DNA of 29,516 bases from the NCBI GenBank assembly GCA_002104945.1, contig MCFH01000135.1:1-29516 (forward strand), written 5' to 3'. Each line of letters starts with the position of its first letter. The first letter of the stretch is position 1. A program made the position numbers and the translations under genes. The notes under the pieces are model-generated. The model worked only from the letters and a program-made list of their open reading frames with translations. It made no database searches and was not told the DNA's origin. This document shows positions 15,380 through 27,344 of this stretch, piece after piece. Source of the DNA: Piromyces finnis. Taxonomy: Eukaryota; Neocallimastigomycota; Neocallimastigomycetes; Neocallimastigales; Neocallimastigaceae.

Positions 15380-15848
15380 CTAATGATTATTATTGTGACA
15401 ACATTTACCCTTTTTTTTGTATTTGTTGCTTTCATATGCATTTGGTTATATCATCATCAGACTCGAACTTGATTCTGAGGAAGAATCATCAAAGTTTCTT
15501 GGTTTAAAATAGATACAGCAAACTAATATTATTTATCAAATAAGAGGTTAATAAATATATATATATTTTATTTTATTTCTTATTTAAATATAATATTATT
15601 TATATTATATGTATATTTATTTTAATAAAAATTATATTATTATATATAAACTATAAAAATATATACTTTTGATTTTTTCTTTCCCATATTTTCATTATCT
15701 ATAGTTTCATTTGTCCAACGAACATGTCTTTCATTTTCATTTTCTCCATGTAATATTAATTCCTGTAATTTGATTATGTTGATGTTGATTGCTCAATTAT
15801 AATAGTTTCTGTTGCTATCTGATTTTGAATATTATTTTCTTCTTCCAT
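15380..15848 (-). CDS. ppp1r11: Protein phosphatase 1 inhibitor-3 (PPP1R11/YPI1 family)
   Basis: A small PP1-binding regulator, probably nuclear. Exon 1 runs from ATG 15848 (MEEENNIQNQIATETIIIEQ) to about 15667 and ends ENERHVRWTNETIDNENMGK followed by KKSK. Exon 2 (15522 down to 15380) gives CCIYFKPRNFDDSSSESSSS, DDD, a basic tail, a CCHNNNH end and TAG 15380-15382. Human PPP1R11 reads VEWTSDTVDNEHMGRRSSK, CCCIYEKPRAFGESS, so the whole core is conserved. RHVRW fits the RVxF-type PP1 docking motif. The paired cysteines CCIY and a C-terminal Cys/His group are also kept. The intron (15523-15666) has a GTATAT donor and TTAG acceptor. One base seems missing at the donor, and at least one in exon 1 near 15780. 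The acidic-Ser stretch after KPRNF could be a kinase target. Confidence 0.87.
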
Positions 15849-16471
15849 TTTTAATTTTATAATGCTTCATTATTTTAATTTTTAGAAATTTATATAATTA
15901 ACGAATAAGTTAGAAATATCTTTATTTCAAATATATATAATATAGTATTTACTTTATTTCTCCGTATACTATATATAATTAATACAGTTTAATTATTGAA
16001 TAAATTTGAAATGTATTTATTTTTAAAATAATAATATTTTATATTTTATATATTTATATACAAGGAAACTTTCAAAATATATAAAAATAAAGAAATACAA
16101 TTTTAATATCTGTTATTTAAATGTGTTATTAAATATCAAAATTTTAAATATAAAAACTTTAAATTAATAAATTATTTCAAAAGGATTAGGAAAAAAAATG
16201 GATAAGGTTCCATTTATTTTTTATATAGAGATATTATTAATTAAAATAATTAATTAATTTATAATATATATAAATTCGTTTATTTTCTTACTTTATATAC
16301 AATATTCCATTTCTTTGTATTAAAACATTTCATTATTTTTAATTTATCTTATTTTATTCAAAAATGCAATCGAATTAAATTTGATAGCGTAATACTTTAA
16401 AAAAAGCAAATAAAATATATATATATTTTTTAATAAAATATTTAAGAGTAGGAAAATTTTGATTTTTAGAA
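15849..16471. promoter_or_regulatory. Divergent intergenic region between ppp1r11 (-) and the IBTK-like gene (+)
   Basis: About 620 bp of A/T-rich DNA that should hold both promoters. No specific site is recognised. Upstream ATGs near 16364 are followed at once by stops, so they were not used as the start of the IBTK-like gene. Confidence 0.45.
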
Positions 16472-19400
16472 ATGTCTGATTTAATATAAATGCGTTTTAC
16501 AACATGATATCGATCAATTGCGTTCATTGTTGAAGAAACACCTAATTCAAAGGATATTAATTTATTCATCTTTTACTGACAAACACCATTATTATTGGCA
16601 TGTTCTCTTGATCATAGAGATAGTTTATTAGCATTAATTCAATGTCCATGTTAATTAAATCTTCAAGACTTAGAGATAAATATATATTATATATATATAT
16701 TATTAAATGTATATTATATCATCATCATTATTATAATATTTAACATAATTTTATTATTATATGAAAATATATAATAAATTAATATTTTTATGAAGGTGGT
16801 TATACGGCACTTCATTATTGTCTTTATCATGGAAAATTACAATTTACAATTGACATTCTAAAATTACGTAGAGCTGATTGCAATTTAGCTTTAAAGATAA
16901 AGAAGAATGACATGCTTTGATTTATTAAATTTCTTTTTAAGGCACTCCAAAAAAAATAGAAAATGAAAAAATAAATATTGTTAAAAATGGCTCAACTTTG
17001 ATGTTTTAAAACTGAAATAATTAATTCTATATAGATACTGATTTAGAAGACAAAAAAAATCATTTAAGTAATAATTCAGATGACAATAATTCTGATATGA
17101 TTATATTTTTCAGATGATTCTGACATAAATAAAGAAAATACCGATTCTTTAAATGTCAACCTTCAATGAGTTTATGGACTTGGGTTCAAATTCAAATTAT
17201 GTATTGGTCATAATAATACTAAACAGAACCTCACCTGAAAGTGTTCGTCTTGATTTACCATTAAGAAATAATGATAAAGGAATACATTCAATACAATTAT
17301 TTACACCATTAATTCATAAAACTACAATGTCAAAATTTCATACTGTTGTTAAAGTAGGAAATGAAGTAATTGTGTGGTAAAATATTACAAAAACGAATAT
17401 CTCATCGCTTTTTATTGTTTAAATTATTATTATATATTTATTATTATTATCATTATTTTATTATATAATTTTATATTTTATATATTTATTAAATAATAAA
17501 ATTATAATTTGAAGGTCATGGAAAAATAGGAAGACTTGGTTTGGAAATGAAGCTACTCAATTTAACTTAAAAACATTAAGAATTGATAATTGTCAAATTC
17601 AAAATTTCTCGGAGTTACAATCATACTTTATTTATAGGAAGTAATGGTGATTATTTACTTGTGGAGATAATACTTTTGGTCAATTAGGTATGATAGCGGT
17701 AGCTATATGATTGTTTATCTAAAATCAAAATATTAAAATTAAAAATTAAAACTATATTGAATAATTTAAATTATAAAAATTATAAATATAATTAAAGGTT
17801 ATGAAACTAAAATTCTGTAATGGAAACAATGCCTAAGGAAGTTCAAAGTTTAAAAAATATTCCAATTATTAAGGCATCATCATGTAAATACCATAATCTT
17901 GCATTAGCAAGAAATGGAACTCTTATTCATGGGGTTTAAATTTAGGTATCTAATAATATTTATATACAATATACAATATATATAAAAAATATAATATTAA
18001 TTACTAATTGATTTATGTCAATAAACTAAAGGTCAATTAGGACATCCAGCTAAATAGATACAATAAAAACACCAAAAGAGTATCATTAATTATTCAGCAA
18101 GATATTATTGATATAAAGACATGTGTAACGGCGTCAGCATGCTTATTATCTTCATATAGTTATTATTTTAGTAAATTATACTACTCAAAAATTAAATTTG
18201 TTATTCCACCAAAACCTTTATATCAATAACAGCTCAAAATTTTGAGGTATCAAATAGAAAGTCATATTTGAAGAAAAAATGTTCAAAAAACAAAAATAAC
18301 AGCAATCGAATCAAATCAAAATAATAATTTTATAGCTTTATCAGAATCTGGTGATATTTATACATGGAAGTTAATACCAAAGAGTAAAAGCAATAATGAT
18401 AAAAGAAATTCCAGGAGAGAAATTAAAGCAAAAATCATCAATAAGTAATATTGCAGTAAATATAGGAAGAGCTGCAATTCCTGTGAAATTGCATAATTTT
18501 GAATTCAAAAAACTATCTTGTAAGTGTATCTGATGCTATTTAGTATATTCTACAGAAAGAAATATATGAAGCCTTTAAAAATTGCTATTGGTATTGATGG
18601 CAATATCTTATATTCTACAAATTTGGAGATGCATATTTTGGTTCTTAAAAAATAAAACGACTTTAAAGATATTGCTTTAAAATCAAATAGTAAATTTTAT
18701 AAATTTAAAAAAATTCCTGTTGCAACATATTGTAGATGTATTTGCTAATTCATTCAGGTTATGTGCAATTAGATCAGATTATCGTCCGAAGTTGATACCA
18801 TAATTAAGGAACTCTAAGTGAAGATATATCTGATTTATATCAAACAACAGCTAATTTTATTGATAAAAAATTATATACGATGGTAATATGATGTTATTTT
18901 TGAAACTTCAGACAACATTTATCATTATGCAAATATGCTATATTAGCTGCTAGATCAAACTATTTTTATGAATATTTTGCAACAATATAAGAATAATGCA
19001 TCCAGGATTGTTAATGCTAACAAATATATCTATAGAATTAGATATAATGATAAAAGTATTAAAACTGAAGTATTACATGAAGAAATTATTGATGATATAT
19101 TACATTATTGTTACTAAATTAATTCATCTAAAATAATTCCTTGGATAATATATATCGAAATAATCTTTTTATTTTAGCTTAAAAATATTCATTCTCAGTC
19201 TCTAGTGTTTATTGAAATTTATATATTCTGACTCTTTGATAATATGATTATGAAACAAAGTATATTAATAAAAATAGTAGAAATTTATGAAGACTTTATT
19301 ACACTTGCAAAACTTTTGAATGCTATATTCTCATAATAAATTACCGACAACAACATATAAACCGACGACTAATATATATATGTCAAAGAGTTAACTCAAA

Positions 19401-21022
19401 TTAAATGTTGTTCAATTTGATTATTCCAAACAACTTGAACGTATGTGCATGATACAGGCTGTTAAAATTATCAGTTATATTAAAATGGATTGTAAGTCAG
19501 TCTTCAGTTCATCGTTCTATATCAAAACGTATAAATTTTTTAAGTTATTCTAGCTATGATCAATATGGATCCATCGTGATAAAGATTTTATAATAAAATT
19601 ATTATTGACTTTTCTCATGTGAAAAGGAATATATGTCATTTATATACTTATATAATGTGATTTGGCGTTAACAATTTGAGAATAAATTCCAAAAGCATTA
19701 AGAAAAATATAAAATCCCATGTAATAAATTATATTATATTGATTTAATTGTTAATAATAATTTTAGCGGATGAATTGATGCTTGATGAATTTATTATATA
19801 TGTAGTAGAATACTTCTTGTATTGGATATAAAAATGTTGTTAATATCTTCAAATTTCTGAAAAATACAATGCTTTCAAGTTAAAAGCTTCATGTATTCAA
19901 TTCATATGCTCAAATCTTATTACATTAATTGAAAATGGAAAAATAGATATTCTTGATCATGATTTTATATAAATACAAGAATCCTACAACAATTGCAAAA
20001 TAAAAAATTCAAATTTACAAGAGTGAAAACTCGTATTATAAGCGTATTAAAACTATGGCAGAAGAAAAACTAATCAAAAAAACTTAGAGAAAAAAGTAAA
20101 CGCCAAGAAAAGAAAAATAGAAAGAATAGTACCAATAAAGAAAAGGAGAAAGAAAAGAAATTAAATTGAAAAGAATTGTGCAGCCCTCACAAGAAGATAT
20201 TCAGGAACAAATTTAATATATCAATTAGCGATGCAGAACAGGAAGCTCGAAAAAATAATAATAATTCTTCAAATATACTAACGGAAAAAAAGAAAAAAAA
20301 GAATGCTAAAGGAAAAGATAGCGATATAGCAATGGTAATAATAAAAATAGTAACAACTATTCCAAGATAAAAGAGAATAAAGATTATTATATGATTTATC
20401 ATTTATTGCTGAAATACAAGAAAATAGCGTCGAATTCCAATAATTTTGCTTCCTCCTCATCATCTTTGAATCTTCAAACCGAAAATAAAAATGTAAATGA
20501 TTTCAAATAGTTCAATTAATAATAATAAATCATCAAAATCTAAAAAGGTAAAATATTCTAAATTAGATATATTTTCACCTGAATCTACAAGGAAAAATGC
20601 ATGGGAAATTACTTCCCTACTAATTTGGATACTAAAAAAACTATTTCAAATTGTTAGTGCAAGTCCAAAGAATACAACAACTTGGAATACATCATCTTTA
20701 ACTTCTAATGCAAATAGTCAATCAAGTACTACGTTATGGGGCATCTAAAGGTTGGGCTAATACAGTTCCAAATAAAAATAATAATGATAATAATAACAGC
20801 AATAATAAAAAGTTGATTGAAAAAAGTGAAAAGTAAATTATTTTAATATTATATTTGATATAAAATCTTATATATAATGAATTTATTATATAATTAATCT
20901 ATTTTCTATATAATTAGCAATAATAACTTTTATCATTTAAAAAATAATGAAGCTAGAACAAAAAAGTAAATTTATTTTATTTTTTTTATTTTTTTATGGT
21001 TACGGTTAAATATATTTTATTC

Positions 21023-21062
<40 letters not shown>

Positions 21063-21515
21063 CATGTAATATAATAAAACAGGAAAAAATCATCAACTTC
21101 TAGTATCAACAAACCATCTAATTCATTTAAAGTTTCCAAAAATTATCTCAAAAAGAACGTATAAAAGCATCAAAATTATTAGCGGCTGAAACTAGGAGCC
21201 AACTGAGAAGGTAGCATGGGTGTGCTGGAATGATTAACAAAAATAAAGGACCGTCTATATTAGCATTACAACATAATAATGAAACTAAATGGTTCATCGA
21301 AAAAATCTGCTACTAAAAATAATGCTTGGTCTAATAGATCCTTTTTAAATATTCAACAAGAACAACTTAAAACTCAAAAAGCACAGCAAAAGAAATTAAA
21401 TAAATCTTTAATGCAAATCCAGACAGAAGAAAAAAGTATTGAAGCTATTTTATCATTTTATAAGCAAACAAGTAATCTTGAAAATGGTGAATGGTTCTCT
21501 GTTTCAACACTCTAA
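16472..21515 (+). CDS. ibtk: Ankyrin-RCC1-BTB protein, IBTK (inhibitor of Bruton tyrosine kinase) family
   Basis: Domain order matches animal IBTK, a cullin-3 ubiquitin-ligase adaptor. ATG 16472 gives MSDLI, then HDIDQLRSLLKKH. Ankyrin repeats follow: PLLLACSLDHRDSLLALIQ (16590-16650) and, after an intron, GGYTALHYCLYHGKL (16797 on). RCC1-type blades run about 17150-18830: GNEVIVWSWGKNRKTWFG, CGDNTFGQLG (17665), CKYHNLALARNGTLI (17880-17930), GQLGHP (18033). The first BTB is near 18880-19120 (DVIFETSDN, ILAARSNYFYEYF). A second BTB is near 19440-19680 (HRSI, SKRINF), followed by KYNAFKLKASCIQFICSNLI (19865-19920). A Lys-rich, probably nuclear-targeting stretch spans 20050-20320. The C-terminus has NAWEI, NAWSNRSF and IQTEEKSIEAILSFY, matching human IQIEEHAIQDLLVFYEAF, and ends at TAA 21513-21515. 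Frameshifts are frequent. Small introns include one with a 35-T run before the last exon. The exact start is inferred. Confidence 0.87.
21025..21059. repeat. 35-base T homopolymer in the IBTK-like gene's last intron
   Basis: An uninterrupted run of 35 T, ending about 24 bases before the acceptor ACAG at about 21083. It works as an extreme polypyrimidine tract. Its exact length is uncertain in any draft sequence. Confidence 0.9.
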
Positions 21516-22263
21516 TTGCTTAATATCTTAATGATATTATATTATTTTTATATGAAATAATACATATATTTCATATTTTCATATTTTAATATATATAAAT
21601 ATGCTATCTAAATTTTATTTTTTTATTTTTTTTTATTATAATATTTATACCTTTTTTTTTTTTTTTTTTTGAATTTTGAAAATAATTTCTAAATGTATAA
21701 TGAACTTTGAAATAAATACATAATTAATTTATAAATTAATTTATTATATTATTATTATGCATGTTTAATAATAATATCGAATAATGATATACACATATAT
21801 ATAAATGATGCATCGTTTTTTTAAATAAGGATTATTTATTAGCTATTTTTATTTTTAAAAATATTTTTTATTATTGTAATTTATTCTTGTTATAATTTAT
21901 TTCAACTTTTATTTTAATATTATTAATATTTATGAATTGAATATTTTTGTTTATATTTATTACAAAAAATAAACTATTTTAAAAAAGAAATATACTTTTG
22001 TTAATAGCTATGTGTTGATAATTTAAGATTGTGTTTATGTTTTATACTTTCAGTTATTTGAATAATTTAATAATTTAATTATATTATTATTATTATTATT
22101 ATTAAATGATATTTTTACAATTTTTATTATTTTAATATTTTATTACTAAATTTATATATTTGATTTTTGTTTAATAACAATATCAATTTTATTATATTTG
22201 TATTATATATATATATATATTATTTTTATATTTTAGATATATAACTATGATAAATATTTTTTC
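21516..22263. other. Convergent 3' intergenic region, no gene seen
   Basis: About 750 bp of A/T-rich DNA between the stops of the IBTK-like gene and pex12. It has a T run at about 21653-21670, a short TTA/ATT repeat near 22083-22103 and TA tracts near 22206-22220. No supported frame or RNA gene was found. Confidence 0.6.
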
Positions 22264-24025
22264 TTATATTTTTTGTGTGAGTTTCACAAGTGTTATTGGA
22301 CATCTTTGATTTTCTTCAATATAATTAAATATACAAGGATAACAAAAGGCATAACCTGTTGATGTTACTGCAGTATTTGTTCTTTTGTGATGACATAATG
22401 GGCAAATAGTTACATCGTCTGGAATTGGTAAGCCATCAGGATGTTGCTATTTTATGATTATTAATATTAATTATGAACAATAATTAAAAATTTATTTATT
22501 GTAATAAAAAATATAGTAATCATTGATAACAATTATATATTAATAATTTAGCAACTATATGTGTTATACCTCTAAAGCTTCAGGTGGTGTTGGAATATTA
22601 GATTGGTCTACAACTGTATTCGATTTAACTTGATTTGTCCACCATTCCATAAATTTAAAAGTTAGAACAAAAATAGGTAATGCATATTTTAAAAGTTCAA
22701 ATCCCCTTGATGATACAGTTTTCATTATTTCTAAAAATTTTCTAGTGAACTTTACATCAGAGTTTTGAAGAATATTTCTTATAATTTCCATTATTTTTTC
22801 TTTATTTTCATGATTCTTTTTCTATAATGTTTTTATTAAACTTAATTATTATTTATATATTTATTTATATATTATTTTATATTACTTAGAAATTATACAC
22901 ACATAATCTTCCATATTCATTCTTTGTATTTTTAATCCTATTAATTGAAGCCATGGGTTAAAATAATCAGTTTTTATATAGATAACAGATTCTTTGTATA
23001 AAGAATGTTGTATTGAAAAGCATATTAACTAATGGATAATATTTTAAGAATTTTTTCTTCATATTTTCTTTTATTTTACTTTTTAACTTTTTTTTTTTTT
23101 TTTTTTTTTTTAATTTATTATATTATTTAAATAGAGAATTAACAATTTTAAATAATTTAAATTACTGCATATAATTTGATACTTTTTTTGAATAATATTT
23201 TATTAAATTTCTTACATTTTTTTTTCATTAAAATCATATTGTTCTGTATAATTAGAGATTCCTCCTCCTAAATCTTCATATAATATATTTAACTTTTTTC
23301 TTAAATATGGTAATCCAATCTTTTAAATGTAGATTATATACGAATATTAAAATATGAAATTATAATTGTTTGAATATAATTAATTTAAATTATTTTAAAT
23401 ATAAATTCATTAAAAATATAGTGTTAAAATATTTATATATTATATTTTAAAAATTACTAGAAATAATAAAGAATAATTTATTTGTTTTTGATTTAGGTCG
23501 GATTTTAAATATTTTTGTTTTGTTGGTGATATATTATTACTTAAACATGGTACTCTTTTAAATGAATAATAACTTTCTGTAAATGAAGCATCTTTATATA
23601 TAATAAAATTTATAAGTTAATAATTATAATAAAAATAAAAATATTTAATTAAATTTATTATCTCTTTTTTGAAATTTACTATATTTTTTTAAGTAATATC
23701 TTTCAATGAAAAACATAATTAATGAATAAATTTCCTGACTTCTATTAGCAATTCTAAGAAGATATCTAGGGTATCTTTGGGCATAAATCTTTTATTTTAT
23801 TAATGAAATATAAAAATAAAGATATTTATTATTATTATTTAATTTGTTAATAGAGGACTGATGAAGTTTAGGAATAATAAATTTTCAATTGTTAATTTTA
23901 ATTACAGATAATATGTATTCTATTGCTGGTTCAATAAGCTCATCCATTTTTTCCTGATTAATTAATTCAAAAAAAGAAGGCTTATTGGGATCGAAAAAAA
24001 ATAAATTGAGGGAATTAACATTCAT
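22264..24025 (-). CDS. pex12: Peroxisome assembly protein PEX12 (RING-type)
   Basis: PEX12 is one of three RING peroxins forming the membrane ubiquitin-ligase channel that recycles the import receptor PEX5. ATG 24025 starts MNVNSLNLFFFDPNKPSFFE, followed by INQEKMDELIEPAIEYIL. Later exons give AQRYPRYLLRIANRSQEIYS (23720-23780), then ERYYLKKYSKF, ASFTESYYSFKRV (near 23560), GLPYLRKKLNILYEDLGGGI (near 23260-23320), NPWLQLIGLKIQRMNMEDYV (near 22905-22965) and a membrane segment YALPIFVLTFKFMEWW (about 22630-22680). After PTPPEALEV and an intron (about 22448-22569), the RING-like end reads PLC near 22405 within CPLCHHKRTN, then TSTGYAFCYPCIFNY and QRCPIT, stop TAA at 22264-22266. It keeps the reduced cysteine set typical of PEX12. 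The PTPP linker before the RING is also a family trait. Start and most exon ends follow GT-AG rules. At least one exon has a short frame slip. Confidence 0.94.
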
Positions 24026-24782
24026 TTTCTAAAAATTATTAATCTAAATCCTATATACTAATTTATACAGAAAAATATAATAGCAAAATAAAAATAAAAA
24101 TAAATAAATAAAAAAAAATTATTTGAAATAGTTAAAATACTTATTTCTCTTGTAATTTGCGAATAATTTCAATTCAACCCATTTAATAAAACCAACTAAA
24201 TATTGCGAAAAACAAATATAAATTCATTATATACAATACATAGTATTTATAAATATTCTTGAGATAAAATAAAAATTCCTCAACATTCACTAAAAAAAAA
24301 TTAATATTTAAAAACTCCATAAACAAAAAATAATTTTCTTTTTGTATTTTATTACATAATAATTATAAAAATTATCCTCATAATTCCTCTAAACTTCCAA
24401 ATATATTTTTCTCATTTTGTTAAATTCCTTTAAAAATTAAAAACAACCATTGAATTAAATATTTTCTTTAATAATATTTTTATTGCAATTTATTATTACT
24501 TTTATATTTCTTGTCATATTATATATTCTCATTATAAATTCCAAATTTACTGACGCTTCACTTTATTTATTAATTTATAACACAAATTGAAATAATATGC
24601 TGTTTTTTTGAAACACAAAATATATCTTTATTTCCTTTAAATTAATGTAATTTTATATTCAATTTAATACATTTATTGGACGTAAGACCAGGTGCTATAA
24701 AAAAAATTATAAAAAATTTATTTAATAATTTATTACATTTATTATATTATTCATATAAGTAATAAAAATAAAAAATCGATAT
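24026..24782. promoter_or_regulatory. Intergenic region upstream of pex12 and downstream of rps21
   Basis: About 757 bp of A/T-rich DNA. The right end is the rps21 3' region, with AATAA-like sequence on the minus strand near 24730-24765. The left end should hold the pex12 promoter. No coding frame or RNA gene was recognised. Confidence 0.5.
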
Positions 24783-25359
24783 TTACTTCTTAAGGTAACC
24801 AGATTGAGTGGCTAATCTGTCAAGAGAATCGTTAGATTCACCTTGGGATCTGACATTACCAGAGAAGGCAAAGGTAGTGAAAGTCTTGGTGTAGACACCA
24901 GTTTCTGGGTCAACATCACCAATGTTGATTTGGACGGAAGCCGTGGTCCTTAGCAGTGATAAGACGACCAGTGGGCAGAGCTATATTTTATTTTAAATAA
25001 TATATTATTATTATCTATTTTAAATTTCATATTCCATTATCATTTTATTATATCTACTTGAAGTTAATACTAACCACTTTCTTGGGATGTAAAGATCAAC
25101 GAGTTTTCCCTTATCGTTTTGCTATTAATTATTTAATTATAATTAAGTACAAATTAGTAATTAATCCATTGAGTAATTTAATTTTCATTTCAATTTTTTA
25201 AAAATAGAAACAAAACAAACACATATTCATCAATAATTAATCATCTTTCAAAATAAGAATATACTTTTTTCATAATATCATTCATCATCAAAAATATAAA
25301 AACTCATAACATTAACATCATTTAAAAAAAAATAAAGCATTCAAAATAATATATACCAT
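24783..25359 (-). CDS. rps21: 40S ribosomal protein S21 (eS21)
   Basis: A small structural protein of the cytosolic 40S subunit. Exon 1 is only the ATG (25357-25359), followed directly by a GTATAT donor. Exon 2 (25075-25121) encodes QNDKGKLVDLYIPRK, matching MQNDAGEFVDLYVPRKC of human RPS21. Exon 3 (24783-24980) encodes PTGRLITAKDH, QINIGDVDPETGVYTKTFTT, FAFSGNVRSQGESNDSLDRL and ATQSGYLKK, stop TAA. The predicted length of about 84 residues fits the family (83 in human). The DNA of exon 3 uses many C-ending codons and is clearly richer in G+C than its surroundings, as expected for a ribosomal protein gene. One extra G in the KDHAS codons (near 24944) and a slip at the exon 3 start look like sequence errors. 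Confidence 0.95.
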
Positions 25360-25821
25360 TTTGTGTTCTTATTCCTTATTTAAAATAAATTAAATAATTT
25401 ACTGAGAAAGAGGGAAATTAAGTTTTATTATTTTGCATTTCTTTTTTTTTTTCGTGATAATTTTTTTCCACCTATCATCCAATCATTAATCAACAATATA
25501 TCATGTGTATTTATGTATATATATATATTCATGAATCTTCATTTAAGAAAACATAAATTTATGAAAATTTGATTTATATTTTTTTTTATTTATTGTAATT
25601 CTTTAGTATAAATATTTTATTTTAATATTTCTATTTTTTATTTATTATTATTATTATTAATATCTAATTTATTTTATTTTAAATTTATGTGTTTTAGCAA
25701 TTATTTCGGGGTTATTTATTTTATATTATTTATATTTTTACATTATAAATAAAAAGTATGTATATGTAAAATTTTAATTCGTTTTTTTTAATAATGTTTC
25801 TAGTGTACTACTAGTTAATAT
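25360..25821. promoter_or_regulatory. Upstream region of rps21 and 3' region of the ATP synthase gene
   Basis: About 460 bp. A T run on the plus strand (25441-25452) lies about 85 bases upstream of the rps21 ATG. A few more G/C-containing words (cacctatcatcc near 25470) stand out in it but match no site I know. No gene is visible. Confidence 0.45.
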
Positions 25822-26595
25822 TTAATTACTTTTATTTTCAAAAGCATCAATAATAGCTTGGTACATTTCCATTGCAATCTTTATTCTAACTCTATCCTCA
25901 TCTGAATTTTTGGTAATTGTCTTTCAGCTTCAATTAATTTTGTTTAGTGGCAGATAAATCAATATAATCCAATGGATAAGCTTCAGCAGCGGAAATACTC
26001 ATTGATTTATCTGGATTAATATTGCAAACCTCCACTTACTATTTTTTTAAAAAAACAATAAGTTATTAATTAGATAACAAATTTTTACTTTAAATTAATT
26101 ACAATACAATATTACCAATAAATTTTTTAATTTCTTTATTTTGTTCAACTTCAACAAGTCCACCAAGAATACGTTGAGCAAAAGCATCTTGTCCAGCTTT
26201 AATTTCAACAGGTCCTTTTTCTGTTGTAAATTTTACTCTTTCAACTTGTTCATTGTTGAAAAGGCTCTTTATAAAAATGACATTTCAAATTACATTTGTT
26301 AATATATTTTAATTTTTCTTTATTCTTTATTATTATATTAATACATTAATAATTTGATTTTACTTTTTTTGGGGCAGAGAAATTTAAAGAAAATTGTTGT
26401 AAAGAGCGAGTAGCTATGACATGGGTAACTGTATATTTGATATTATAATTTTATTGATTAAAACAACAAATTAATTATTTTTTCAATAAAAAATGAAACT
26501 TTAATTACTATGATAAATTAAGATGATATTTTATTACGGTTTGGTATTAATTTTGTTTTATTTAATAATTTTAAAGAACTGTTAAATAAAGCCAT
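25822..26595 (-). CDS. atp5f1d: ATP synthase F1 subunit delta, mitochondrial (bacterial epsilon type)
   Basis: A central-stalk subunit of mitochondrial F1, coupling rotation to catalysis. ATG 26593-26595 opens MALFNSSLKLLNKTKLIPN, a basic, Ser/Leu-rich stretch without acidic residues, typical of a mitochondrial presequence. After a GTAATA intron comes LTHVIATRSLQQFSLNFSAP, then PKK. The next exon (about 26117-26270) has SLFNNEQVERVKFTTEKGPV, then EIKAGQDAFAQRILGGLVEV. The last exon gives SGGF, NINPDKSMSISAAEAYPLDY, IDLSATKQKLIEAERQLPK and ends AIIDAFENKSN with TAA 25822-25824. Human ATP5F1D shows the same layout (SFTFASPTQVFF, VSSGSIAVN, EEAVTLDMLDLGAAK). The protein has the N-terminal beta-sandwich and a C-terminal two-helix part. 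Two or three one-base deletions occur in the last exon, for example near 25920 and 26020. It reads in the same direction as rps21. Confidence 0.88.
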
Positions 26596-27344
26596 TTGAT
26601 GAAAGGATATTTGACTAATTTTATAGATAAAAATAAAAAAGGAAGTATATTATGAATTTATTAAGAAATATTTTTTTTTAAAAAGATAGATGAATTTAAT
26701 AGAAATTTACTCTTTCATTTATTAAAGTTTATTACAATATATTAATAATTTTAAGTGAATTTATCCACATAATTTATATTTTCAAAAATTTTATTTTCGT
26801 TATTTAAATTAATTATATAGAGTTTTTAATATATAGATTTAATATTTTATCTTTCTTATGTAGAAGTAGAAAAAAAAATAACTATATAATAATTATAAAA
26901 ATTTAAAAACAAAAACAAAAGCAAACACAGAAAAGGCAATTTAAATTTACTTTATATATGTTTTTAGTATTCTTGCTTCTTTTTTTAATAACTAAATATC
27001 GAAGCAACATAAATTTAAATACTTAAATTATTAACGGACTATAATAAAGTAAAATAAAAAAATGCAGATAAACAAAAATAACAATTATTTTTTTATTTAT
27101 CAAATTTATTATATTTTAAATTTTTATATAAACTGATCATATATTTTAAATATATACAAAATTATGAATACTATCAATGAAATTTTTTTCAGTAGTAGCT
27201 TTTGATAACTTTAAATATAGAGTGCATAATTTAATTATGAATTTCCCATAATTTGTGCTTTCTACAATTGAATATATTGTATAAAGTATATTATTATTTA
27301 ATTATTATTAAATTAAAAATAAAAATAGCATTGATAATGCCATT
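26596..27344. promoter_or_regulatory. Intergenic region upstream of the ATP synthase gene and downstream of cstf2
   Basis: About 750 bp of A/T-rich DNA with an A/C-rich purine-biased patch near 26905-26938. A TCCCATAA word at 27244-27251 matches the consensus I recall for the Dictyostelium upstream element of small RNA genes, but no RNA start is recognised after it. No coding frame is supported. Confidence 0.45.

Noticed and set aside
16364-16400. Upstream ATG of the IBTK-like gene
   Set aside because: It meets a stop after four codons; ATG 16472 leads into the protein with a single frame correction.
16375-16569. Minus-strand 64-residue open frame
   Set aside because: It is antisense to the start of the IBTK-like gene (HDIDQLRSLLKKH on +) and shows no family motif.
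20187-20463. Minus-strand open frames rich in Phe, Ile and Tyr
   Set aside because: They are antisense to the Lys-rich stretch of the IBTK-like gene; poly-Lys codons read as Phe on the other strand.
20176-20748. Separate small Lys/Ser-rich genes on +
   Set aside because: They lie in order between the BTB region and the C-terminal IQTEE block of the IBTK-like gene and correspond to its basic linker, split by frame errors.
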